The position numbers were made by a program, and so were the translations under genes. A stretch of DNA of 64,000 nucleotides from JBJYIN01 sp046237015 (GTDB taxonomy: Bacteria; Pseudomonadota; Gammaproteobacteria; Enterobacterales; Enterobacteriaceae), in the NCBI RefSeq assembly GCF_046237015.1, contig NZ_JBJYIN010000014.1, positions 62,001 through 126,000 on the forward strand, read 5' to 3'. The notes under the pieces were generated by a model, which ran no database searches, was not told where the DNA came from, and saw only the letters and a program-made list of their open reading frames with translations. Shown here in pieces: positions 8,188 to 16,789 of this stretch (position 1 is its first letter; each line of letters starts with the position of its first letter).

Positions 8188-11100
8188 TTACATGGCAAAT
8201 TGAGACGCTAAGCGGCTGAGTCCCAACCCGTTAACCTTCTCAACGTTGATTTGTATCGGGATACGTTCTTTCATTGCGTCCACATGGCTGATAACACCAA
8301 TGGTTTTACCTGATGCATTAAGATTATCTAACGCATCCAATGCGGTATCGAGGGTTTCGGCGTCCAGCGTGCCAAAGCCCTCGTCAAGAAAGAGTGAGTC
8401 GATACTAGTTTTGTTGCTCACCAGATCGGATAGTGCCAGCGCCAATGAGAGGCTGACCAAAAAGCTTTCGCCGCCAGACAGGGTGCGGGTATCCCTGATA
8501 GCATCCGCCTGCCAGGTATCCACGACCTGAAGTTCCAGTTCTTCGCTGGCTTTTCGCTGGAGCAGGTAACGACCATGTAATCGGGACAGTTGTCGATTTG
8601 CTAAATAGACTAAATGATCCAACGTTAGGCCCTGTGCAAAACGCCTGAATTTGTCTCCTTTTTGGGAACCAATCAATTCATTGAGGCAGCTCCAGTCATC
8701 ATGCTGCTGCTGGCTTTGCGCAATTTCAGTGAGTAACGCCTGTTGATTTTGACGGTGACGGCGATCGTCGTTGAGTCGCTGACGGATCTCTCCCTGTTGT
8801 TGATGATTCACTTTTAGTTTTTCATGAAATTCGAATAGTGCCTGTTCAATTGACTGCGGGGTCATATCTTCGGCAAGCGTCGCTGGCCGCTGTTGGTGGT
8901 GGGCAGATAATTGCTGTTCTGCTTGCTGGTACAGGGCGACAGCCTGCTGTCGTGTCTGAGAGAGTTGTTCTTTCTGTTGTTGCAACTCATGGCGTTCCTG
9001 TTCATCAATCAGTGCATGAATGAAGGCCTTTTCATCAGGAAAACAGCTGTTTTCTAATGCCTGAGTAAAAGCCAATTCGGCGTTTTTGGCCATTTGAGCA
9101 ACATGCTCCCGCTGTTGCTGAACGCTACTCAACTCTCCAGCTAATCGACTCAGTGAGGATTCTGCCTGCTGGCGCTGATGTTGTATTTGTTGAGTCGTTT
9201 GTTCATGTTGTTGACTGATTTGACGAAGCTGCTCATTGGCTTCTGCGACTTGTCGGTGACCAAAAAGCTGTTGTCGCTGTTGTTGATGTGTTTTTAGCTC
9301 TTTGGATAATAAGGCCTGTTGCTGGGTTGCATTCGTGAGTTGCTTTGTTATTTCTTCAAATAAATCATTAAGATGCTTTTCTTCTGCTTCTAGTGTGATA
9401 AGGCGATTTGAATGTTGTTGCAACTGCTGTTCATTGTTCCGCCAGCGTTGCCATTCTTCCTCTCGCTGCGTCAGCCAGGCCGCTTGGTCTGCCTGAGCTG
9501 GCAGGGAGAGATTAACGTTTTCTAACGTTTTCACCCATGCTTGTAAGTGCTGTAATTGTTGCTGTTGCGTTTGCTGTAATGATTGTTGTACCTCTGTTTG
9601 CGCATTTTTTAGCGTTTGCTGTTGCTGATGATTGAGCACGAGTTCTTGTCGTACGTTTTGTTGTGCAATGGTCGCGTTAGTCAGTGAATCCTTACTTTCT
9701 TGCCATTGTCTTTGGGTCTGCTCGCGTATGGATATTTGCTGCCGTAGCTGTTGCTCGGCCGCTTCACTGTTATCCAGCCAACTCTGCACATCGATAGATT
9801 GTTCTGGCGTAAACTCTACTTGTAAGTGCTTACCAACATTCAGCCACTGCTGTAACAGCGTTTGATATTCATCATTAAGCCGTGAAGCGTCGTCTAATTG
9901 TTGCTGAAGCTGTTGGTTTAATAACGTCAGGCGTTCATCACGCTGCACTACGGCACTTTCCAACTGACTGGTTTCGTGACGCAGTTGACGTAGCCGACTT
10001 TCGGTTTCCGATGGCTTGATCGTTTGATAGCGAGCAATCGCGGGATGATGAAGCGAACCGCATAACGGGCAAGCCTCTTCTGGTTGTAAGCGATTCCGCT
10101 CCTCTTCCAGATTCACAATGCGCACTTCCAACTGATATCGCTGTTCCAAATCGACTAGATGGTCATTTTGTTGTTCCCAGCGTTGTTTTTGCTGCTTTTG
10201 CTCGCTGTTCTGCTGTTGGATCGCTTCCCGTAACTGTTTTTGCTGTTGCTCAGTTTGACGCTGACGAAGGCTTAGGGTGTGAAAGAGCGCCAGCAACGTT
10301 GAGAGTGTGTTACGGTCTGAATGGTGTGTCATCGACTGGCTCAGTTGATGATGTAACGCCGCTAAAGGTTGTTCGGCCTCCAACGCCTCCAACACGTTAT
10401 TGCGTTCTGCGAACAGCGACTGTGCCTTATCGGTCTCGGTTTGCAGCATCGTCTGACGTGAGGTCAACGCGGTAGCATGCGAACGGAGTTGTTCTGCCTG
10501 TGTGGCAAATTGAGATTGTTTTTGATGCAGGTTTGAGATCTCATCTTGCCACTGCTGCTGCCGTTGGAATTGAGTACGCCACAGTGGGAGATGTTCACCC
10601 CAATGTTGATGTTGCGTGTTTTGTTGTTGGTAAAGCAGGATCTGTGCAATTTGTTGCTGGGTCGCTTGTTTTTGCTCGATAGTTTGAGTCAGCTTTAGCC
10701 GCGTTGATTTTTGACGCTCTTCTGTTAGTTCATCTTCTTTTTTCTGCTTCTCTATCTGTTGTTGCAGCGTTTGAATATGGTGATCGAGCGGTATCACCTG
10801 ATTATTGATTAGGTTTTCTTGCTGTTGGCGATAGTCGGCATGCTGGCGTAGCGCCTGATTAGCCCGTTCTTCTTGTTCACGCAGCGCCGTAAGTGATGCG
10901 GCTTGAATTTGCTGCTGCTCGTTCAAACCGGACAGGCGTTGGGAAAGCGTGATGGACTCTTTTTGGTCGCGATCTCTTTGTTGTTGCAGCGGGCGTAGTT
11001 TCTCTGCGGGTTCGCTCTGTGCCAGCCGTTCGAATGCAGGTTGGGCGTTGTTGATGGCGGTTTCTGCTGCGATGTGCTGTGTTTTTGCCGTCACAAGTGC

Positions 11101-11871
11101 GGATTGACGCTGTGTCAGTTGCTCAAACCAGCGTTGGTGAGTCAGTGCTTGCTCACGTTCCACGTTAATCGTCAGTTCTTGCTGGCATAGCTGGGTAAGT
11201 TCAGTTTCCCATTGTTGCCGCTGTTCTTCACTTAGAAGTTCAATACCTGAGGCTTTGGCCTGTAGCGTATCCAGCGCGATTCTGGCCTGTTTATGTTTTT
11301 CAAAGACGCGCTCTGAAATCAGCCCGTAGATATCGGTGCCGGTCAACTCTTCCAGGAGTTCTGCGCGCTCGTTTGGGTGAGCATTAAGGAATGCGGCAAA
11401 TTGCCCCTGTGACAGCATCATGGAACGGGTAAAACGGCCGAAATCCAAACCGGTGATTTCGGCCGTCATTGCCAATTTCTCTGTCAGTTTCTCACACAGA
11501 ATTTTGCCATTGTCTATCAGTGCTAACTCGGCCTTTGGCGTTTGCAGGTTGCCTTCAGCTGCGTTTCTGGCACGTCGTTGACTCCAGAATGCACGGTAGC
11601 CAATACCTTTGACTTCAAATTCAACTTCTGCCAGACATTCCGCCGTACCGCGTGTCATCAGTTCATTTTGGCTGGCGGAAATATTCTTGAGCCTTGGCGT
11701 TTCGTGATAAAGCGCCAGACAAATGGCATCCAGTAGCGTGGTTTTCCCTGCGCCTGTCGGACCGGTGATCGCGAATAGTCCGTTATGAGAGAAAGGGGCC
11801 TGAGTGAAGTCAATTTTCCATTCACCTTTCAGCGCATTGAGATTTTTTAAGCGTAGGCTGAGGATTTTCAT
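8188..11871 (-). CDS. sbcC: Exonuclease SbcCD, ATPase/coiled-coil subunit SbcC
   Basis: SMC-like ATPase partner of SbcD (bacterial Rad50). The complex cuts hairpins and protein-blocked DNA ends. Walker A is TGPTGAGKTT near residues 35-44. The zinc hook is CPLC with Cys601 and Cys604. The C-terminal ATPase signature TLSGGESFLVSLSLALALSDL is near residue 1130, followed by Walker B LFLDEGFGTLD. Length is 1227 residues against about 1048 in E. coli. The excess is in the two coiled-coil arms, which are extremely rich in Gln with some His. The start codon overlaps the sbcD stop by 4 bp (ATGA), so the two are translationally coupled. Confidence 0.95.
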   Translation of the reverse strand: MKILSLRLKNLNALKGEWKIDFTQAPFSHNGLFAITGPTGAGKTTLLDAICLALYHETPRLKNISASQNELMTRGTAECLAEVEFEVKGIGYRAFWSQRRARNAAEGNLQTPKAELALIDNGKILCEKLTEKLAMTAEITGLDFGRFTRSMMLSQGQFAAFLNAHPNERAELLEELTGTDIYGLISERVFEKHKQARIALDTLQAKASGIELLSEEQRQQWETELTQLCQQELTINVEREQALTHQRWFEQLTQRQSALVTAKTQHIAAETAINNAQPAFERLAQSEPAEKLRPLQQQRDRDQKESITLSQRLSGLNEQQQIQAASLTALREQEERANQALRQHADYRQQQENLINNQVIPLDHHIQTLQQQIEKQKKEDELTEERQKSTRLKLTQTIEQKQATQQQIAQILLYQQQNTQHQHWGEHLPLWRTQFQRQQQWQDEISNLHQKQSQFATQAEQLRSHATALTSRQTMLQTETDKAQSLFAERNNVLEALEAEQPLAALHHQLSQSMTHHSDRNTLSTLLALFHTLSLRQRQTEQQQKQLREAIQQQNSEQKQQKQRWEQQNDHLVDLEQRYQLEVRIVNLEEERNRLQPEEACPLCGSLHHPAIARYQTIKPSETESRLRQLRHETSQLESAVVQRDERLTLLNQQLQQQLDDASRLNDEYQTLLQQWLNVGKHLQVEFTPEQSIDVQSWLDNSEAAEQQLRQQISIREQTQRQWQESKDSLTNATIAQQNVRQELVLNHQQQQTLKNAQTEVQQSLQQTQQQQLQHLQAWVKTLENVNLSLPAQADQAAWLTQREEEWQRWRNNEQQLQQHSNRLITLEAEEKHLNDLFEEITKQLTNATQQQALLSKELKTHQQQRQQLFGHRQVAEANEQLRQISQQHEQTTQQIQHQRQQAESSLSRLAGELSSVQQQREHVAQMAKNAELAFTQALENSCFPDEKAFIHALIDEQERHELQQQKEQLSQTRQQAVALYQQAEQQLSAHHQQRPATLAEDMTPQSIEQALFEFHEKLKVNHQQQGEIRQRLNDDRRHRQNQQALLTEIAQSQQQHDDWSCLNELIGSQKGDKFRRFAQGLTLDHLVYLANRQLSRLHGRYLLQRKASEELELQVVDTWQADAIRDTRTLSGGESFLVSLSLALALSDLVSNKTSIDSLFLDEGFGTLDAETLDTALDALDNLNASGKTIGVISHVDAMKERIPIQINVEKVNGLGLSRLASQFAM

Positions 11872-13094
11872 CTGGCTTGTTCGTCCTGTTCCAATTCGTG
11901 AATGACCTGCCCGAATAGCGAACGTACCCGTTGTTGACGGGACATTTCCAAATCGGTGGCCGTTGCCAGACGGCGTTCGAAAACGTCATGTACAGTCAGT
12001 TCCTCTAATGTTTCTTTTTCCTGCCGAGCGATAGCTTGTTGATATTGCTCACGATGGCGACGTAATAGCAGGACTTCAACGGGTAAATCGTCAGTCAGCG
12101 CCTGAATGTGTTTCTGGACATCGCTGAGGTAAGACTGTGTGGTGATTTCGATATCCAGCCAGACGGGTTTTTCTCCCTGATAATGCCTGAACGCGGTGAG
12201 CTGTTGTTCAATGTCGTCCAGACTGCCTTTGATCAACTGCATCGGTTGGCTGACTGGCACCGGCAGCGTTTCAACCTGTGGTGAGTTTTGCTCATCGAAT
12301 GACACCAGATACACGGATTTTTCGCTGCTTAATTCATCGAAGCTCAACGGAATAGGAGAACCGCTATAGCGAATATGGGCACGTTGCGTCACGCGTTGTG
12401 GTCGGTGAATGTGACCGAGAGCGATGTAATCGGCGGGTGGAAATGCGCTTGCTGGAAAGGCATCCAGCGTACCGATGTAAATATCGCGTACAGCGTCGGA
12501 TGCGGTGACCCCCACCGTTGTCAGGTGACCACTGGCGATAATAGGAAGTGATAACTGTAATTCGTCACGTTTTTGGCAGGCCAGTTGATAACATTGTTCG
12601 TAATGATCGGCGATGGCGTGAAGTAATGTTTGCTGTTTTTCCTCGCCGGATTGCCCAGCCTGACTGGTCATCAGGTCTCGTGGGCGCAGAAAAGGAATCG
12701 CACAGAGTATGGCACCGGGTTGGTGCTGACGGTTTTTGAGCACAATAAGCTGTTTATTGAGATCGCCGTCTGTACTGGCGATCACGTGGGTATTCAGACA
12801 GGCTAACAAACCCCGCGATTCATTCAAGGTCGCGACCGAATCGTGATTGCCCCCCAAAATAACGAGCTGACAGTCTGTTTGCTGTAGTTGAACCACAAAG
12901 TGGTAATACATTTCTCTGGCATAGCTGGAGGGAGTGCCGTTATCAAAGATATCTCCTGCTACTATTACTGCATCCACCTGATGCTGCTCGACTTGTGTCA
13001 TAAGCCAGTTCAGGAAAGCCTGATGCTCGGCCGCACGGCTTTTTGTATAAAAATGCTGCCCTAAATGCCAGTCGGCGGTATGAATAATACGCAT
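11868..13094 (-). CDS. sbcD: Exonuclease SbcCD, nuclease subunit SbcD
   Basis: Mn-dependent calcineurin-like nuclease (bacterial Mre11). It has 408 residues. Metal-binding motifs run in order: DWHLGQ (near 8-13), GDIFDNG, GGNHDS, GHLTTVG and LGHIHRPQ. The ATG at 13094 gives the family start MRIIHTADWHLG; a frame extension to 13151 adds 19 unrelated residues. First gene of the sbcDC operon, divergent from phoB as in E. coli, with a 345-bp region between them containing tandem repeats. Confidence 0.95.
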   Translation of the reverse strand: MRIIHTADWHLGQHFYTKSRAAEHQAFLNWLMTQVEQHQVDAVIVAGDIFDNGTPSSYAREMYYHFVVQLQQTDCQLVILGGNHDSVATLNESRGLLACLNTHVIASTDGDLNKQLIVLKNRQHQPGAILCAIPFLRPRDLMTSQAGQSGEEKQQTLLHAIADHYEQCYQLACQKRDELQLSLPIIASGHLTTVGVTASDAVRDIYIGTLDAFPASAFPPADYIALGHIHRPQRVTQRAHIRYSGSPIPLSFDELSSEKSVYLVSFDEQNSPQVETLPVPVSQPMQLIKGSLDDIEQQLTAFRHYQGEKPVWLDIEITTQSYLSDVQKHIQALTDDLPVEVLLLRRHREQYQQAIARQEKETLEELTVHDVFERRLATATDLEMSRQQRVRSLFGQVIHELEQDEQAR

Positions 13095-13214
13095 GAAACG
13101 CTCTGAACGGTTGCTATTGCCATATTGGCGATTATAAACAGTCATCGTCACGGCTGTCGTTGCGAAAACTTTTTTTTGGAAAGCGGCTCGAAATTTGAAT
13201 TCTATTTCAGTCCT

Positions 13215-13351
13215 GTTGTTACTCCGTAACGATGAAAATAGCCCCGTCCGTGGGGCTCGCCCTGCGGGTTGTTACTCCGTAACATTGAAAATCGCTCCGT
13301 CCATGGGGCTCGTCCTGCGGGTTGTTACTCCGTAACACTGAAAATCGCTCC
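13215..13351. repeat. 53-bp tandem repeat, 2.6 copies
   Basis: Copies begin at 13215, 13268 and 13321, each with GTTGTTACTCCGTAAC. Copies 1 and 2 are full length and differ at only a few positions; copy 3 stops after about 31 bp. Each unit carries a short palindrome GTTAC-TCC-GTAAC. Copy 1 has a second one, AGCCCC-GTCCGT-GGGGCT, which is degraded in copy 2. Not an insertion sequence end that I know. Confidence 0.9.
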
Positions 13352-13363
13352 CGGCGATTTTTT
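13341..13363 (+). terminator. Terminator-like hairpin abutting the Pho box
   Basis: AAAATCGC (13341-13348), loop TCCCG, GCGATTTT (13354-13361), then two more Ts. It is made from the third repeat copy and the sequence next to it, and points towards phoB. It may block read-through into phoB from upstream. Confidence 0.5.
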
Positions 13364-13388
13364 CATAAAAGTGTCATAAAACTGACGC
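13360..13388 (+). promoter_or_regulatory. Pho box of the phoBR promoter
   Basis: Three 7-bp units spaced 11 bp apart: TTTTCAT (13360), GTGTCAT (13371) and CTGACGC (13382), separated by AAAA. The consensus half-site is CTGTCAT with 4-bp AT-rich linkers. This fits PhoB autoregulation of phoBR. Confidence 0.85.
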
Positions 13389-13439
13389 ATAATGCTCGGC
13401 GTATGCTAATAGCGACGATGACTAACGACAGGATTAACC

Positions 13440-14129
13440 ATGGCAAGACGCATTTTGGTCGTAGAAGATGAAGCGCCGATTCGTGAGATGGTCTGCTTTG
13501 TTTTGGAACAGAACGGCTATCAGCCAGTTGAAGCTGAAGATTATGACTGTGCGATCAGGTTGCTCTCAGAGCCTTTTCCTGAATTGGTATTACTGGACTG
13601 GATGTTGCCCGGTGGTTCCGGATTGCAATTTATCAAGCATATGAAGCGCGAAGCGCTGACTCGTGATATTCCCGTGATGATGCTGACCGCGCGCGGTGAA
13701 GAGGAAGACCGGGTGCGAGGGCTTGAAGTTGGGGCCGATGATTACATTACCAAGCCTTTTTCTCCTAAAGAGCTAGTGGCTCGGATCAAAGCCGTGATGC
13801 GCCGTATTTCGCCGATGGCGGTGGAGGAAGTGATTGAAATGAGAGGGTTGAGCCTTGATCCTACTTCTCATCGCGTAACGACGGAAGATCACGCATTGGA
13901 TATGGGGCCAACCGAGTTTAAGTTGTTGCACTTCTTTATGACACATCCGGAGCGGGTTTATAGCCGGGAACAGTTGCTGAATCACGTTTGGGGCACTAAC
14001 GTTTATGTAGAAGATCGTACCGTTGATGTTCATATCCGTCGGTTGCGCAAAGCGCTAGAGACTAGTGGTCATGAGAAAATGGTACAGACCGTTCGGGGAA
14101 CGGGATACCGTTTTTCAACGCGTTACTAA
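13440..14129 (+). CDS. phoB: Phosphate regulon response regulator PhoB
   Basis: OmpR-family transcription factor that activates phosphate-starvation genes when phosphorylated by PhoR. It has 229 residues. Receiver domain at about 1-120 with acidic pocket Glu9/Asp10, phospho-acceptor Asp53 (LLDWMLPG), conserved Thr in MMLTARGEE and Lys105 (ITKPFSP). Winged-helix DNA-binding domain at about 130-229, ending with VRGTGYRFS. A Pho box lies 50 bp upstream. phoR follows after 27 bp. Confidence 0.97.
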   Translation: MARRILVVEDEAPIREMVCFVLEQNGYQPVEAEDYDCAIRLLSEPFPELVLLDWMLPGGSGLQFIKHMKREALTRDIPVMMLTARGEEEDRVRGLEVGADDYITKPFSPKELVARIKAVMRRISPMAVEEVIEMRGLSLDPTSHRVTTEDHALDMGPTEFKLLHFFMTHPERVYSREQLLNHVWGTNVYVEDRTVDVHIRRLRKALETSGHEKMVQTVRGTGYRFSTRY

Positions 14130-14156
14130 AGGTAGCCGTAACGGAGAAACATTAAC

Positions 14157-15479
14157 GTGCTAGAACGTCTATCATGGAAAAGGCTGGCATTGGAGCTGGT
14201 TTTTTTTTGCCTGCCCGCTTTTTTACTGGGGCTGATTTTCGGTTATTTATCCTGGTTTTTATTAACGGCTGTTTTGGCCGTGTTGGGCTGGAATTTTTAC
14301 AATCAGCTCAAGCTCTCCTATTGGCTTTGGGTTGACCGGAGTATGACGCCGCCACCTGGCCGGTGGAGTTGGGAACCTTTGTTTTACGGTTTATACCAGA
14401 TGCAGTTGCGTAATCGTCGACGTCGACGCGAATTGGCGCTCTTGATCAAACGGTTTCGTAGTGGCGCAGAATCGCTGCCGGATGCGGTTGTCATCACTAC
14501 TGAAGAGGGCACGATCTTTTGGTGTAATCATCTGGCACAGCACTTACTGAATTTTCGTTGGCCGGAAGATAATGGTCAGAATATCCTCAACCTGCTGCGT
14601 TACCCCGAATTTACTCATTATTTAAAAGAGCAGGATTTCAGCAAGCCTTTAACGCAGCAATTGAACAATGGCCATCATGTCGAATTTCGCGTGATGCCTT
14701 ACTCTGAAGGTCAATTGTTGATGGTTGTGCGTGATATCACCCAAATGCATCAACTTGAAGGCGCAAGGCGTAATTTTTTCGCCAATGTCAGCCATGAGTT
14801 GCGTACACCGCTGACGGTATTACAAGGTTATCTGGAGATGATGCAGGATGAGTCACTGGATAGCTCGTTACGCAGCAAAGCACTGAATACGATGCAGGAG
14901 CAGACGCGTCGTATGGATGGCTTGGTGAAGCAACTGCTGACGCTTTCACGGATTGAAGCGGCTGCGACGATCGACCTGAATGAGAAAGTTGATATACCGT
15001 TAATGTTGCGCGTATTGCAGCGTGAAGCGCAAACCCTGAGCCAGGATCGCCATGAGATCGTCTTTCGGGTGAATGAGCATCTTCAGGTGTTCGGGAATGA
15101 AGAGCAGTTGCGTAGCGCGGTGTCAAACCTGGTATATAACGCGATCAACCATACGCCAGCCGGGACGCGCATTGAGGTCTGCTGGCAGAAAACGCCACAG
15201 GGTGCACAGTTCCAGGTCAGCGATAACGGGCCTGGCATTGCGTCGGAGCACCTGCCGCGTTTGACTGAACGCTTCTACCGTGTGGATAAGGCACGTTCGC
15301 GACAAACCGGGGGAAGTGGGTTGGGGCTGGCGATAGTGAAGCATGCGCTTAGCCATCATGATTCCAGGTTGGAAATCATGAGTGAAGAGGGATTAGGGTC
15401 CCGTTTCGTGTTTACTTTGCCGAATCGGTTGATTGTTCCCGTTTCTTTAGCTGAAAATACGGCGAAACCTCCCGTCTGA
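14157..15479 (+). CDS. phoR: Phosphate regulon sensor kinase PhoR
   Basis: Membrane histidine kinase/phosphatase for PhoB; it senses phosphate through the Pst transporter and PhoU rather than by a periplasmic domain. It has 440 residues, starting at GTG 14157 after an ACGGAGAAA ribosome site. Two hydrophobic helices lie at about 10-48 with almost no periplasmic loop. A PAS domain follows at about 95-195, then the H box NVSHELRTPL with His213. The ATPase domain has the N box (NLVYNAINHTP), G1 (SDNGPGI), F box and G2 (GGSGLGLAIVKH). Confidence 0.97.
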   Translation: MLERLSWKRLALELVFFCLPAFLLGLIFGYLSWFLLTAVLAVLGWNFYNQLKLSYWLWVDRSMTPPPGRWSWEPLFYGLYQMQLRNRRRRRELALLIKRFRSGAESLPDAVVITTEEGTIFWCNHLAQHLLNFRWPEDNGQNILNLLRYPEFTHYLKEQDFSKPLTQQLNNGHHVEFRVMPYSEGQLLMVVRDITQMHQLEGARRNFFANVSHELRTPLTVLQGYLEMMQDESLDSSLRSKALNTMQEQTRRMDGLVKQLLTLSRIEAAATIDLNEKVDIPLMLRVLQREAQTLSQDRHEIVFRVNEHLQVFGNEEQLRSAVSNLVYNAINHTPAGTRIEVCWQKTPQGAQFQVSDNGPGIASEHLPRLTERFYRVDKARSRQTGGSGLGLAIVKHALSHHDSRLEIMSEEGLGSRFVFTLPNRLIVPVSLAENTAKPPV

Positions 15480-15604
15480 CGGAAAGTGCTATTCATGATT
15501 TTTTATGCTAAACGTTCACTCGCTGAAACCGCAGGATTTACCGCGTGTCGTTGTGTTCCGACAGGTATTTCATCCGCTTTTTTATGCCTGAATAGTGTGG
15601 TTTC

Positions 15605-16570
15605 ATGAGATGGCTTAATTATCCCGTTGCCCTGATGCTATTGCTGATGAGCTTTTTCAGCATTGCTCAGCCGCGTCAAATGCTGGCCGGGAACCTTTCC
15701 AGCGCAGGCTCAGATACATTGGCGAATTTGATGTCTTTCTGGGCCGCTGATTTTAGTCAACATTATCCCGGCGTGAACTTGCAGATTCAGGCCGCCGGTT
15801 CTTCTTCTGCCCCAACGTCACTGGCATCCGGTGCGGCTCAATTGGGTCCCATGAGTCGGGCGATGAAAGCCAGTGAAATTGATGCTTTTGTTCAGCACTA
15901 TGGCTATCCGCCATTGGCGGTTCCGGTCGCGATGGATGCATTAGTTGTGTTGGTGAATCAGGATAATCCGTTGCCCGGATTGAATTTATCGCAGTTGGAT
16001 GCAATTTTTTCGATGACCCAGCGCTGTGGTAGCCAACGGCCGATAAAAAGTTGGCGGGATTTGGGATTGCACGGTGATTGGGAGACTCGAACCATACTGC
16101 GTTACGGGCGGAATTCGGCGTCAGGGACATACGGTTTTTTTAAACAACGTGCATTGTGCAGCGGTGATTTTCTTCCTCAGGTGAATGAGCTTCCCGGGTC
16201 GGCATCGGTCGTACAAGCTGTTGCTGCATCGACGGATGCCATTGGGTACGCCAGCGTCGGTTTTCGCACCAGTGGCGTAAGGATGGTGCCGTTAGCAGCA
16301 CAAGGGACGGACTATGTTTTCCCTTCCACCGAAAATATTCGCAGCGGGCGTTATCCCTATACGCGTTATCTTTATCTTTACATCAATAAGGTTCCGGATC
16401 AGCCGTTGGAAGCGCTGACCGCCGCGTTTCTTGATCGTGTTTTGTCTAAAACAGGTCAATCATTGGTGAGTCAGGATGGTTATTTGCCGCTTCCTGAAAA
16501 TATTCGCCAGCTAACGCGATTACAGCTTGGCTTGGATGAGGCGCAACGATCGGATAGTACAGCACGATAA
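15605..16570 (+). CDS. PstS-like phosphate-binding periplasmic protein
   Basis: Type II periplasmic binding protein of the PstS family with 321 residues. Sec signal peptide at about 1-22. Phosphate-pocket motifs seen are SSAGSDTL near residue 33, the SRAMK loop and RNSASGTYGFF in the middle. No lipobox. It lies 125 bp after phoR on the same strand with no pstCAB genes nearby, so it is a solitary binding protein. The position suggests a role in the phosphate response, either a spare Pst binding subunit or a scavenging or sensing protein. The exact function is inferred only. Confidence 0.82.
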   Translation: MRWLNYPVALMLLLMSFFSIAQPRQMLAGNLSSAGSDTLANLMSFWAADFSQHYPGVNLQIQAAGSSSAPTSLASGAAQLGPMSRAMKASEIDAFVQHYGYPPLAVPVAMDALVVLVNQDNPLPGLNLSQLDAIFSMTQRCGSQRPIKSWRDLGLHGDWETRTILRYGRNSASGTYGFFKQRALCSGDFLPQVNELPGSASVVQAVAASTDAIGYASVGFRTSGVRMVPLAAQGTDYVFPSTENIRSGRYPYTRYLYLYINKVPDQPLEALTAAFLDRVLSKTGQSLVSQDGYLPLPENIRQLTRLQLGLDEAQRSDSTAR

Positions 16571-16666
16571 AGGGTGGATAACCTAAACATGAATCTATTT
16601 CATGTTACGTGAAAAATATTCTATTGCCCCATTGCTTCTGACATGACAGGATTCATTTCAAATCTT

Positions 16667-16682
16667 GGACGTCCAGATGGCT
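16667..16682 (+). promoter_or_regulatory. Candidate tandem MET boxes (MetJ operator)
   Basis: Two adjacent 8-mers, GGACGTCC (16667-16674) and AGATGGCT (16675-16682), each match 6 of 8 bases of the MetJ consensus AGACGTCT. They touch a TATAAT-like -10 element at 16682-16687, about 100 bp before the methionine-synthase-like gene. This would place that gene in the methionine regulon. Confidence 0.5.
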
Positions 16683-16789
16683 ATAATGTCTCTGGCGTAA
16701 TTATTTACTTATGTGAATATTTCATAATAAAACTATCTATCTGTTATCGTCGATCGTGTATGGATGGATTGTCAGGAGCGTGACGTAAT

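Larger units (their letters stand above)
13095..13439. other. sbcD-phoB divergent intergenic region
   Basis: 345 bp without a gene. From left to right: about 120 bp of plain AT-rich DNA, then 2.6 copies of a 53-bp tandem repeat (13215-13351), a terminator-like hairpin (13341-13363), and the Pho box (13360-13388) in front of phoB. Confidence 0.75.

Noticed and set aside
8838..10682. Several plus-strand open frames inside the sbcC region
   Set aside because: They are shadows of the Gln-rich codons of sbcC on the other strand and match no family.
9000..10900. Triplet-repeat expansion in sbcC
   Set aside because: CTG/TTG codons are frequent but interrupted; there is no long pure triplet run.
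13215..13351. Possible CRISPR array
   Set aside because: The repeats are directly tandem with no unique spacers and only 2.6 copies; no cas genes nearby.
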